From assembly GCA_964019335.1 (NCBI GenBank), contig OZ025713.1, positions 248,001-312,000 of the forward strand: a stretch of 64,000 bases of DNA. Reading direction: 5' to 3'. The DNA is from Diplonema japonicum (Eukaryota; Euglenozoa; Diplonemea; Diplonemida; Diplonemidae). A program made the position numbers and the translations under genes. How positions within the stretch are numbered: the first letter of the stretch is position 1; each line of letters opens with the position of its first letter. Shown one piece after another: positions 54,991 to 63,899 of the stretch. The notes beneath the pieces are model-generated. The model was not told the DNA's origin. It worked only from the letters and a program-made list of their open reading frames with translations, and did not search any database.

Positions 54991-56673
54991 TTAAAGGAGA
55001 AGCGAGTTTCTATCCACAACGAGCTTCAGTTCCTCCTCCGCGAGCCTCACCAACAAAGGCTTTTCTCTCTCGATCCCAAGAACACGGAGGGCCTCCTTAC
55101 TATTACCCAACAGGTACAACTTCCCTGCTGAATTGTACGACTCCCAAGGACTCTCCTCAAGCTCGTACATCCACTCCTGGCCTGCTGCTGCTGTTTCCTC
55201 GTCCTCACCTTCAAGTACCTCGTACGCTACCTCGTTCACATGCTTCACATTCACTTTTGTTATAATGATCTTCATGGTGAAGGCGAAGGACACCTCACTG
55301 TACACAGTACTGCAACACACCACCTTGTGTCCCCCAGACCTCCCCAGGTCCTGCAGAACAGAGGCCGTGATGGACGGGGTCCCGATCATCCCCACAGACA
55401 TGATCTCACTGCACCCAAGAGACCCACAGAAGGCCGTCCCACTTGACACACCTGTCACCACCTCAATCCCTTTTGCAAAGGCCCCGTCACACAGATTAAC
55501 AGCAGCCTGCACAGCATTCTTCGCGTGGCTTGCACATCTTTTCGTGGTGTTGAACGAGGCGTGCACGTGGTCCCCCACAACAGCCCCCACAACACCTGAC
55601 AAATGTAAGTATTGTTCAGACAGGCACTCCATGAAGTGTTTATACTTCTCTTGGTAGGCTGCGGGGTCGGAGGCTGCCTCCCCAATCGACCCGAGCATGT
55701 TCGTCACAGTGAACGAGCACCGCTTCTTCTCAAGCACCTTGACCTGTACGGCATGGACTACTTCAGACAGGCTTGAGGCCACGTTCGAGGTACTAGCCAT
55801 TGATTCTGTCTTGAACATGGCTTGGCTTTGATTGTCGTCACCATCCTCACTGCCATTGTCACTGTCACGAAAAAGAACAGACTGTGGAAGGTAAGGACGG
55901 TAGATGTGGAGATTTGCGAGGATGCCAGAAAAGGCGTGGTGGAGGGGCGGGGGGAGGGATGTGGACTCGATGATGCCTTCAGCTGATGCAAGGTCGAAGC
56001 GGGAGAGGGAGGTGGCGATGTCCTCAGTGGCTTGGATGGCTTGGTTCATGGTTTCGTGTTCCTTGCGAAGGCCGTGGGCGAAGCCTCTTGTGAAGTAGAA
56101 GTCGAGGAGGACGACAACCAACTGGTAGGTCAGCGCCAGAATTGAATCACCAATGTCGTTTTTACAAGGAAGCTCTTCACAGGAGACGATGTCCCGACGC
56201 TGCTCTTGAGAAATGAGATGTGGGAGGTCGTAGAGACCAAAGCGGAAGGTACCTTCGATGGAAGTGACAAACAGCCAGACAACGAGGACAGTGATGAGGA
56301 TAAGTGCAACTCGTTGCTTCAGATGACAGACAAGACAGATATCGATGAGAACTACAAATAGAGGCCACGCTTGGTACAAGCTTCTGGGCTCAACGACACG
56401 GTCAAGGCTCGCAAGCAGAAACGCCAGACTCAGAAAGTACAGAAAGGCTTCCACCAAGTTGTGCCGCACCTTGCGCTCCACCAACAGCTGCACAAACATT
56501 AGTGTACCAAAAACGAGTGCACATCCGCCTCTTGCCTGCTGTGAAATTTCATCTGATGTTAATAGTACCAAAAGATTGCCCCCCATAGTCACGATGGAAG
56601 CTACAATTAGCAATTTCTTTGTGAACACGGTGGTCGGATCATCATCAGGACACACCACAAATGTGAAGAGCAT
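54991..56673 (-). CDS. Cyclase-like membrane protein, paralog 6
   Basis: 560 residues. The membrane region reads LLIVASIVTMGGNLLVLLTS and FLYFLSLAFLLASLDRVVEP, close to paralog 7. The helical linker has HETMNQAI and ASAEGIIESTSLPPPLHHAF, where the family usually has HEIMNQAI and AEDIIESAS. The spacer and start of the cyclase-like core equal paralog 4, and the C-terminal part equals paralog 1 (EGEDEETAAAGQEWMYELEE). Such patchwork suggests conversion between copies. The catalytic substitutions are as in the whole family. Confidence 0.87.
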   Translation of the reverse strand: MLFTFVVCPDDDPTTVFTKKLLIVASIVTMGGNLLVLLTSDEISQQARGGCALVFGTLMFVQLLVERKVRHNLVEAFLYFLSLAFLLASLDRVVEPRSLYQAWPLFVVLIDICLVCHLKQRVALILITVLVVWLFVTSIEGTFRFGLYDLPHLISQEQRRDIVSCEELPCKNDIGDSILALTYQLVVVLLDFYFTRGFAHGLRKEHETMNQAIQATEDIATSLSRFDLASAEGIIESTSLPPPLHHAFSGILANLHIYRPYLPQSVLFRDSDNGSEDGDDNQSQAMFKTESMASTSNVASSLSEVVHAVQVKVLEKKRCSFTVTNMLGSIGEAASDPAAYQEKYKHFMECLSEQYLHLSGVVGAVVGDHVHASFNTTKRCASHAKNAVQAAVNLCDGAFAKGIEVVTGVSSGTAFCGSLGCSEIMSVGMIGTPSITASVLQDLGRSGGHKVVCCSTVYSEVSFAFTMKIIITKVNVKHVNEVAYEVLEGEDEETAAAGQEWMYELEESPWESYNSAGKLYLLGNSKEALRVLGIEREKPLLVRLAEEELKLVVDRNSLLL

Positions 56674-57355
56674 AAATTACACTCCTCCCTCCCTTCTTTG
56701 TTTTTCGGAATTCTTATTATACACTGGAGAAGATACGAAAGGTAACTGAAATGATAGGGAATAAAAAGAGAAAAAAATAAAAAAAACAGGTGAACAAGGA
56801 TAAATACTGCATACGAAAACGAGAGAGTCGAATAAAAAAGAATAAAGGTGACCGAGTGTCGTTGGCCCCCAAGATGTCGTAGGTTGTGTACCCTTGTCTT
56901 TGCGTTGGTGGGGAAAGCATTCTTCCCACTCTTTGCTGTGCACTTCTGAACACGTCTTAACACGTATTGCATCCTTCCAGCCTTCTCTGTGAGCCAGTCC
57001 TGGTCGTCGAGGGCTTCCAACCAGGGACTTCTGGGTGGTCTGCTCATAGTCTACATCGACCTCCATTGTCGTGACGTCAGCTTCCTGCCTGCGTACCATC
57101 TTAGGCTTTCAGCCACCTGAGGACGCTCCTTATGTAGAACATGAGGACCTTTGGCCCCGTTGTGACCTCATCCTACGGGTTGGTGGTGTGGTGCTCTGGC
57201 GTCATGTCTGGTCACGACATCTAACTGTATCGTTACACGACTGCCGCCTGTTCCTTCGCAGCCCCCGTTGCGCCCCTGGAGGGCGGTCACAGCAGGCAGA
57301 CCACTTCGCGTCATCCCGTCATATCCTTCGTTTGTCAGGGGCAGCCTTCACTAGT
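56674..57355 (-). mobile_element. LINE C-terminal-domain fragment in the cyclase array
   Basis: 57200-56850 on the minus strand matches the domain in broken frames: DDQDWLTEKAGRMQYVLRRV, KNAFPTNAKTRVHNLRHLGG and TTMEVDVDYEQTTQKS. Its 3' segment (56850-56762) carries the ATAAATACTGCATACGAAAAC block also present at 29100. 57205-57350 is unassigned. Confidence 0.7.
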
Positions 57356-57575
57356 GCACTTATTTGCTTTTTGGGTTTTGCTGCACTGGGAGAATACAAA
57401 AAGAATTGAAACATATGCCGCAGGAATCAGCCTATTGTTCCCTGGAAAGGGTCGGAATAGCTTTAAAAGGCCACATGCCCGTGGACGTGCTTCTATCCCC
57501 ATCTATCACCGCTGTCGCAATGGTACCGTAAGCAACGGCACAAATAACACTAGTGAAGATGGTTGTGGTGTCACC
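57356..57575. repeat. Cyclase-array spacer, copy 2
   Basis: Matches 49618-49830 nearly base for base. In this position it was separated from paralog 6 by the LINE fragment to its left. Confidence 0.7.
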
Positions 57576-57922
57576 TTGGGACAGGTTACTTTGTACAGAG
57601 GAAATTCTGGGATAAAGTCAGACCCTGAGCCTTGTGAAAATAATATGGCTACTGAAATGATATTGCAAGAACTAGTACAGAGGAAATTCTGGGATAAAGT
57701 CAGGCCCTAAGCACTAAGTTAAAGGTGATATGCAGGTCGCTTCGCGCTTCAGAACTGGGGTAGTGAAAATAATATGGTTACTGAAATGATATTGCAAGTG
57801 GGAATGACAGCGCCATGGCTAGCCTTTCCATTTCTTGAATCAGAACGAAAAGGTTAAAATCGGCTTTCTTAGTCCAAAAACAGGGGTCCTTTATGGGCTA
57901 AAACAAAAAAAGCCTATCCTTG
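57576..57922. other. Intergenic with a small internal repeat
   Basis: AATAATATGG(C/T)TACTGAAATG then ATATTGCAAG occurs at 57637 and 57769. GAGGAAATTCTGGGATAAAG then TCAG(A/G)CCCT occurs at 57598 and 57678. These are tandemly duplicated pieces of the cyclase spacer. No gene. Confidence 0.5.
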
Positions 57923-59614
57923 TTAAAGGAGAAGCGAGTTTCTATCCACAACGAGCTTCAGTTCCTCCTCCGCGAGCCTCACCAACAAAGGCTTTTCTCT
58001 CTCGATCCCAAGAACACGGAGGGCCTCCTTACTATTACCCAACAGGTACAACTTCCCTGCTGAATTGTACGACTCCCAAGGACTCTCCTCAAGCTCATAC
58101 ATCCACTCCTGGCCTGTTGCTGCTGTTTCCTCGTCCTCACCTTCAAGTACCTCGTACGCTACCTCGTTCACATGCTTCACATTCACTTTTGTTACAATGA
58201 CCTTCATGGTGAAGGCGAAGGACACCTCACTGTACACAGTACTGCAACACACCACCTTGTGTCCCCCAGACCTCCCCAGGTCCTGCAGAACAGAGGCCGT
58301 GATGGACGGGGTCCCGATCATCCCCACAGACATGATCTCACTGCACCCAAGAGACCCACAGAAGGCCGTCCCACTTGACACACCTGTCACCACCTCAATC
58401 CCTTTTGCAAAGGCCCCGTCACGCAGATTAACAGCAGCCTGCACAGCATTCTTCGCGTGGCTTGCACATCTCTTCGTGGTGTTGAACGAGGCGTGCACGT
58501 GGTCCCCCACAACAGCCCCCACAACACCTGACAAGCGTATGTACTTCTCAGACAGGCACTCCATGAAGTGTTTATACTTCTCTTGGTAGGCTGCGGGGTC
58601 GGAGGCTGCCTCCCCAATCGACCCGAGCATGTTCGTCACAGTGAACGAGCACCGCTTCTTCTCAAGCACCTTGACCTGTACGGCATGGACTACTTCAGAC
58701 AGGCTTGAGGCCATGTTCGAGGTACTCCCCATTGAGTCTGTCTTGTTTATCTCTTGGCTTTGATTGTCGTCACCATCCTCACTGCCATTGTCACTGTCAC
58801 GAAAAAGAACAGACTGTGGAAGGTAAGGACGGTAGATGTGGAGATTTGCAAGGATGGCAGAGAAGGCGTGGTGGAGGGGCGGGGGGAGGGATGCGGACTC
58901 GATGATGTCTTCAGCTGATGCAAGGTCGAAGCGGGAGAGGGAGGTGGCGATGTCCTCAGTGGCTTGGATGGCTTGGTTCATGATTTCGTGTTCTTTACGA
59001 AGGCCGTGGGCGAAGCCTCTTGTGAAGTAGAAGTCGAGGAGGACGACAACCAACTGGTAGGTCAGCCCCTGAAATGAATCACCAATGTCGTTTTTACAAG
59101 GAAGCTCTTCACAGGAGACGATGTCCCGACGCTGCTCTTGAGAAATGAGATGTGGGAGGTCGTAGAGACCAAAGCGGAAGGTACCTTCCATGGAAGCGAC
59201 AAACAGCCAGACAACGAGGACAGTGATGAGGATAAGTGCAACTCGTTGCTTCAGATGACAGACAAGACAGATATCGATGAGAAGTACAAATAGAGGCCAA
59301 AATTGGAACAAGTTTCTGGGCTCAACGACACGGTCAAGGCTCGCAAACAGAAACAGCAGACCCAGAAAGTACAGAAAGGCTTCCAGCAAGTTGTGCCGCA
59401 CCTTGCGCTCCACCAACATCTGCACAAACATTAGTGTACCAATAGCGACAGCACACCCGCATCCTGCCTGCTGTGGAGTGCTATCCGATGTTAATGCTGG
59501 CAAAAGATTGCCCCCCATAGTCACGATGGAAGCTACAATTAGCAATTTCTTTGTGAACACGGTGGTCGGATCATCATCAGGACACACCACAAATGTGAAT
59601 AGCATAAATTTCAT
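57923..59614 (-). CDS. Cyclase-like membrane protein, paralog 7
   Basis: 563 residues starting MKFMLFTFVVCPDDD. First helices LLIVASIVTMGGNLLPALTS resemble paralog 6. The fifth extracellular or loop segment GDSFQGLTYQLV is private. The cyclase-like core has LSEKYIRLSG (as paralog 3) and LRDGAFAKG (as paralog 2). The tail equals paralog 1. All of the family's substitutions at catalytic positions are present. It is the most upstream gene of the visible cluster; the flank beyond its start has no further host gene up to the window end. Confidence 0.87.
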   Translation of the reverse strand: MKFMLFTFVVCPDDDPTTVFTKKLLIVASIVTMGGNLLPALTSDSTPQQAGCGCAVAIGTLMFVQMLVERKVRHNLLEAFLYFLGLLFLFASLDRVVEPRNLFQFWPLFVLLIDICLVCHLKQRVALILITVLVVWLFVASMEGTFRFGLYDLPHLISQEQRRDIVSCEELPCKNDIGDSFQGLTYQLVVVLLDFYFTRGFAHGLRKEHEIMNQAIQATEDIATSLSRFDLASAEDIIESASLPPPLHHAFSAILANLHIYRPYLPQSVLFRDSDNGSEDGDDNQSQEINKTDSMGSTSNMASSLSEVVHAVQVKVLEKKRCSFTVTNMLGSIGEAASDPAAYQEKYKHFMECLSEKYIRLSGVVGAVVGDHVHASFNTTKRCASHAKNAVQAAVNLRDGAFAKGIEVVTGVSSGTAFCGSLGCSEIMSVGMIGTPSITASVLQDLGRSGGHKVVCCSTVYSEVSFAFTMKVIVTKVNVKHVNEVAYEVLEGEDEETAATGQEWMYELEESPWESYNSAGKLYLLGNSKEALRVLGIEREKPLLVRLAEEELKLVVDRNSLLL

Positions 59615-60236
59615 TTCCCCCCCCCCCCTCTTCTTTGTTTTTTTTTTGGGTTATCTTGGTCCAAAATAAATTCACTATGATAGGAACGAAGTGGTTAGCA
59701 ACGGCCCGCGAAATAAACAATTCACTGGGAGAAGTTACGAAAAGGCAAGAATAACACACTCGTGCTCCAGGTCGGGGTCGTGACAAGATTGCTTTTAGAA
59801 AAAAAAAAGGCACTACGAACCCGGGACCTTGGAGCCCTCCCTCGCTTACCTGGACCTGTACCTTTGTAAAGACTGTGATAGAGTCAGGCCCTGAAGAACC
59901 TATTTTTGGGCACAACAGCCCCCACAACACCTGACAAGCGTATATACTTCTCAGTACTTCCTCTCAAGCACCGCAGGTGTAACACGTCTAAAGAGGCGCC
60001 CTAGTGTAAGCCGGCCCATCCCTCTTGCTTGTCCCTCCCTGTCCTCTTACATCCGGTCCATGCCCTCTTGCTTGCCCTGCCTATTTTTTTTGTTTTTTAA
60101 CTTTGAAAAACAAAACAAAAAAAGAAGTCTGGAAAAGATCAAGAATCGAGGGGAGGGAGGGGTAGGGGGGGACGATTTTGTCTTCCATGCAGACCCCGAA
60201 CTAAAGGGGTTTAAGTTAGCAGTTTTGGCAAAACAT

Positions 60237-60290
<54 letters not shown>

Positions 60291-60835
60291 ACTATTCCCC
60301 TCTCGTTAGTTTTTGTTATCATGTGTTTCTTTCCTTTTCTTTTTGTATAAGCAGCACTTGTTGAATTCAAAAGAAACCAGGTTTTTGACGGTCCTCCCCC
60401 TTTTTTGTTACAAGAGTCAAAGACTTTGCAAAGAAAGAAAAAAAAGGAGGAGGAACTAATTTAGAGGATGGTGGGAGAAACAATATCGAATAGGGGCCAT
60501 CAAGCCTACAACCACGAAAGGAACACGGGGAAAGGTCGCTTCCTTTTTTTTCTTTTTTTTTTTTTTTCTTTTCTGAAAAAAAAAGAAAATAAAAGAAAAT
60601 AGCATTTTGAACATGTCTGTTAATCTTTTGGTTTTTTTTCCCCCCTCGCTGGAAGAAAAGAAAATTTGATAAATTTCGGTGTGCGGGTGCACCGTTAGAA
60701 AAGAAGTGAGGAGGGGGGGGGACAAGGAAACAAGAGGAGGGGGAGGGGAAAAAAGAGGGAAAAGGGAAAAATAAAAATAAAAAACCAAAGTTCAGGTTAT
60801 CATTTTTTGTTCAAATTGCATTTTTTTTTTTTTGA
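59615..60835. other. Intergenic: cyclase scrap, T-runs, no gene
   Basis: 59909-59975 repeats a piece of the cyclase-like coding region (CACAACAGCCCCCACAACAC, CTGACAAGCGTAT, CCTCTCAAGCACC) with an internal deletion. A T run of about 45 is at 60239-60286. 60657-60695 matches the LINE 3' end (AAATTTCGGTGTGCGGGTG). Nothing else is recognised. Confidence 0.6.
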
Positions 60836-61381
60836 ATTTAACCATCTACCAACGGACCATTTTTGCCCACCAGGGGGTAAATTTTCAAAACTTCAAAAAA
60901 AAAAAAAAAAAAAACTATTCTAGCGCAACACCGGGGCTATATGCCCCCGGAAATGCCTCCAGATGTCCCAATTCTAGAGAGAGGGTGCCCACAGCAGGGC
61001 ACACCCCCACAACGTTGTCAAAAATATCGTTCCCGAAGTGCTCGAGAGGTGGTACAAAAAAACAAGTCAAAAAAAAAAATCGACTGTAAAATTCTATAAA
61101 AAGCTATTTAAGGCCTTCTTGACGCGGTTCGTACATGCCCCAGGGCTGGGGGAGACTTCTTTTTGACCTGGTAGTCTTTGAAGCACGGAGTCACGCAAAG
61201 TTGTACCAAGCAGGCTGAACACTGAAACAGGGTTCTTTTCGACTTTGCATTTAGTTTTTATTTTTCATATTTTCCGTGCGAGAAGTGGTCGGGCCGTATT
61301 GCATTGAAAGCCCTTTGCGCAAATGATCGTTTTTTTTTCAAATCGTCTATATATAGACGCTCGTTGGTAGATGGTTTAAAA
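60836..61381. mobile_element. Non-autonomous TIR element 2, about 545 bp
   Basis: The left end TTTAACCATCTACCAACG (60837-60854) is inverted at the right end (61362-61381: CGTTGGTAGATGGTTTAAA). A perfect 16-base palindrome CGTCTATATATAGACG (61344-61359) lies just inside the right end. Only short frames inside. The 3' end of a LINE abuts the right border. Confidence 0.65.
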
Positions 61382-61980
61382 AAAACTCGATAAAATTTCA
61401 GTGTGCATGGGGGTGCTCACTGTTCAGGTAGAAATTCACACTAACCGGTCACCGTTCTGCGGTTGCTGTCTGGTGCCTGCGGTGGCTGTTTGTCGCGAGG
61501 GCGAGAAACATTGCTTGGAGTCGTGCTAGGTAGGGGGCGGTTTGGCTCGAGGAGAAGAGTGGTCTCCTGTTGTAGCCGTGTGCCGTCGGGCCCCCAAGAT
61601 GTCGAAGGGTATGCACCCTTGATTTGGCGTTGGCGGGGAAGGCTGACCTTCCACAGCGTGCTGAGCATTTCTGGATGCGACCCAAGATGTATCGCATCCT
61701 TGCGGCCTTCTCCGTGAGCAGGTCTTGATCGTCGAGGGGACCTATGAGTGCCCGGCGGGTGGTCTGCTCATCTATGGCGAGTTCCATTGTCGTGACGGAA
61801 GTTTTTTTCTTACCATCGTACCACCGTAGGCCTCTTAGCCACTTGAGGACTTTCTTCAAATGAAAGGTCAGGACCGCGCCTGACGCCCCGTTCGCCTTCA
61901 GCAACGCTTCCGTCGGAACATCATGTTGCCTCCCTGTCGTTACCTCATCCCAAGGGTTGGAGGTGAGCACTCTCTTGCTT
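61381..61980 (-). mobile_element. 5'-truncated LINE abutting an rRNA fragment
   Basis: The minus frame 61970-61449 encodes NPWDEVTTGRQHDVP, VLKWLRGLRWYDGKK, TTMELAIDEQTTR and GPLDDQDLLTEKAARMRYIL. The 3' untranslated part (61381-61448) equals 24654-24720. The 5' break at about 61980 touches the stem-loop at the start of the rRNA-like sequence. Confidence 0.8.
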
Positions 61981-61981
61981 T

Positions 61982-62372
61982 GCCGACAAATTATGAGTCA
62001 TTATTTTAAAAACACCGAGTGTTAAAAATAATGGCTCATTTTGGCGGCAAGTAAGTCCGTGATGCTACCACTGGATGGATTATGGCTGAACGCCTCTAAG
62101 CCAGAACCCAGTCTAGAGAGATACGTGACTAGTCAGGATACAACGGATTTATCGGGCCACAACTAGCTTCGGCGAACGGCTATTTCCAAATTCACATCCA
62201 GATCCAGTATCCCCAACCGGGTCTATACGAGTCCGAATGGACCGGCGGGCGTAACGCTTCGAGGAGCCTTGTTGTTCCGAGGGTTTGAGCCTTATGGCCG
62301 GTTCCTACGGTTACCGATCCCCACCTGTCATGGGTGGGGATCGGTACCATTCGGATGTGAAATTTGGTATCG
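61982..62372 (+). rRNA. Large-subunit rRNA 3' domain fragment
   Basis: GATGCTACCACTGGATGGAT followed by TATGGCTGAACGCCTCTAAG and CCAGAACCC (62061-62108) matches the conserved LSU rRNA text near the 3' end (GCTACCATC...GATTATGACTGAACGCCTCTAAGTCAGAATCC). Flanking helices fit an rRNA fold. A long stem at 61982-62007/62025-62048 sits where helix 97 would be. CCAAATTCACATCC (62186-62199) pairs with 62353-62367, TCCGAATGG (62232-62240) with CCATTCGGA (62347-62355), and ACCGATCCCCACC (62313-62325) with 62333-62345. No other rRNA is nearby. It could be one of the small LSU pieces of kinetoplastids or a displaced fragment. Ends are approximate. Confidence 0.75.
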
Positions 62373-63170
62373 ATGTTTGTGTCACCCACCCATTATCTTC
62401 ACACCTCCCCTATGTTCCCCTTATTCCTTTACAAATCTTTGTAGAGGGGATGGGAGCGGAGGGGCGTTTTAATTTTCACCAAAATAAAAATTGACCTTTT
62501 AACGTCAAGGTGAAAAGTCGAACAACGTTCCGAGTGTACCAGAAGTACAAGGGGTGGGGTGGGGAGGGGGTGTAAAGCTCGGCACAAGTTTGCATATTGT
62601 TAAAAATTATTTTTTTTTTTGAAAGATAAATAATTTGTAACAAAAAAAAAAAAGAAATTGTCAAAGGAGGACTTCGTGAGTCGCTCCCTTGTTCTCAAGA
62701 AAGAAAATTCGAATGGGGGAGGAGGGGGGTAGTGCCAGTTGCTGCCCCGGGGGGGGGGAGGAAAGAAAAGAAAATTCAATGAGGTTTCAGTGTACAAGGG
62801 GAGTGCTCACTTGGAAACAGTTGGTAAAAAGTTAGAGGAAATGGATTGTAATCAAATCAGAAAAAAAAGGGGAAAAAAAAAACAAAAGCTTTTTTACTCT
62901 TTTTCTTTTTTTTACTCCCTTTGGGAGGGGAAGGAAAAAAAAAAAAAAAGCTGTGTTTAAAGGCAAATCCCACTTGAGGACCCCCCAAAAAAAAAGAAAC
63001 GTATCAACATGCCAAACAAGCTCCCGCGACCTTTGATTGTCTATCGTAAAAAAACAGAAGGGACAGAGGATGCCAGCAAAAAGGGGGCAGATGATCACAA
63101 CAAAACAAAAAAAAAAAAAGAAATAATGGGAGAAAAGAAGAAAGGCACTAAAAATATATATATATACATA
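62373..63170. other. Intergenic: retroposon ends and homopolymers
   Basis: No gene. Contains a stem-loop tail (62655-62700), a LINE 3' scrap (62785-62812, GTTTCAGTGTACAAGGGGAG then TGCTCAC), a block AATCCCACTTGAGGA (62964) also seen at 6172, and a TA microsatellite at 63154-63175. Confidence 0.55.
62655..62700 (-). repeat. Retroposon 3' tail with variant stem-loop, copy F
   Basis: TCAAAGGAGGACTTCGTGAG followed by TCGCTCCCTTGTTCTCAAG: stem GACT (62670-62673) / AGTC (62679-62682), loop TCGTG. The flanks match the other copies while the stem differs in compensating fashion. Confidence 0.6.
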
Positions 63171-63899
63171 TATATGGGTCGATTTCAAAACCCCCCCCCC
63201 AAAAAATGAGGCCAATTGACACTTTCGTTGCATCTTTGGGCATGCCGCCCCCTTTAAAAAAAATTCTCCATATTTCCCGGTCCATAATAGGAAAGAACCC
63301 GGGTCAGAAATCGCTCAAGGGTGCTATTTTGACCTATGAAAAATTCAGTCTTAGGTTAAAAATCGGGTTTTAGTGGTTTTGGTAAAGTCAGAGAGTATGC
63401 TTTCAATAGCAAGAAATAGCGGAAACTCACTGCTAGAAGGTGGCTGAAAATGATGTTGGAAGTGGAAACCTTCATTTCCTAGTCTTCTGCGGCTGAGATG
63501 TGCTGCTGCTGAGTGGGCGACCTCGTTTCTTTTTCATACTATTAGGCCTTCTACCGCATTTTGGGGGGGTTTTAAGAGGCTCATTCGTAGGTGTACTTGG
63601 TGCTTTCGGTCCGCCCCTAGCTTCTCAACAGCAAGTTTAAAAGCATCCATTTTTGTCACCCCCTCTTTTACTGAATTTGTGCAAAGTGAAAAAACCCATT
63701 TTTGCCCCTAGGACAGAATTTTCTGGGTTACTAATAAGCACTCACTTTCCCATTTTTTGGGGTGTTTTCTTTCCTAACCTGGGCCGGGAAAGTTGTAGAA
63801 TTTTTTTTTCTTTGGGAAAAAGTACTTAGAGAAATATTGAAAGTGTCAATTGGCCTCATTTTTTTTTGGGGGGGGGTTTTTGAAACGATATGCCATATA
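63171..63899. mobile_element. Non-autonomous TIR element 3, about 729 bp
   Basis: The left end (63171-63225: TATATGG...TTTCAAAA, C10, AAAAAATGAGGCCAATTGAC then ACTTTC) is inverted at the right end (63839-63899: GAAAGTGTCAATTGGCCTCA, T-run, G9, TTTTTGAAAC...CCATATA). It is about 55 bases with small length differences in the homopolymers. No transposase frame inside. The left border is a TA microsatellite. Confidence 0.7.

Noticed and set aside
62185-62389. Small minus-strand ORF over the rRNA fragment
   Set aside because: Lies within structured rRNA-like sequence; no protein features.
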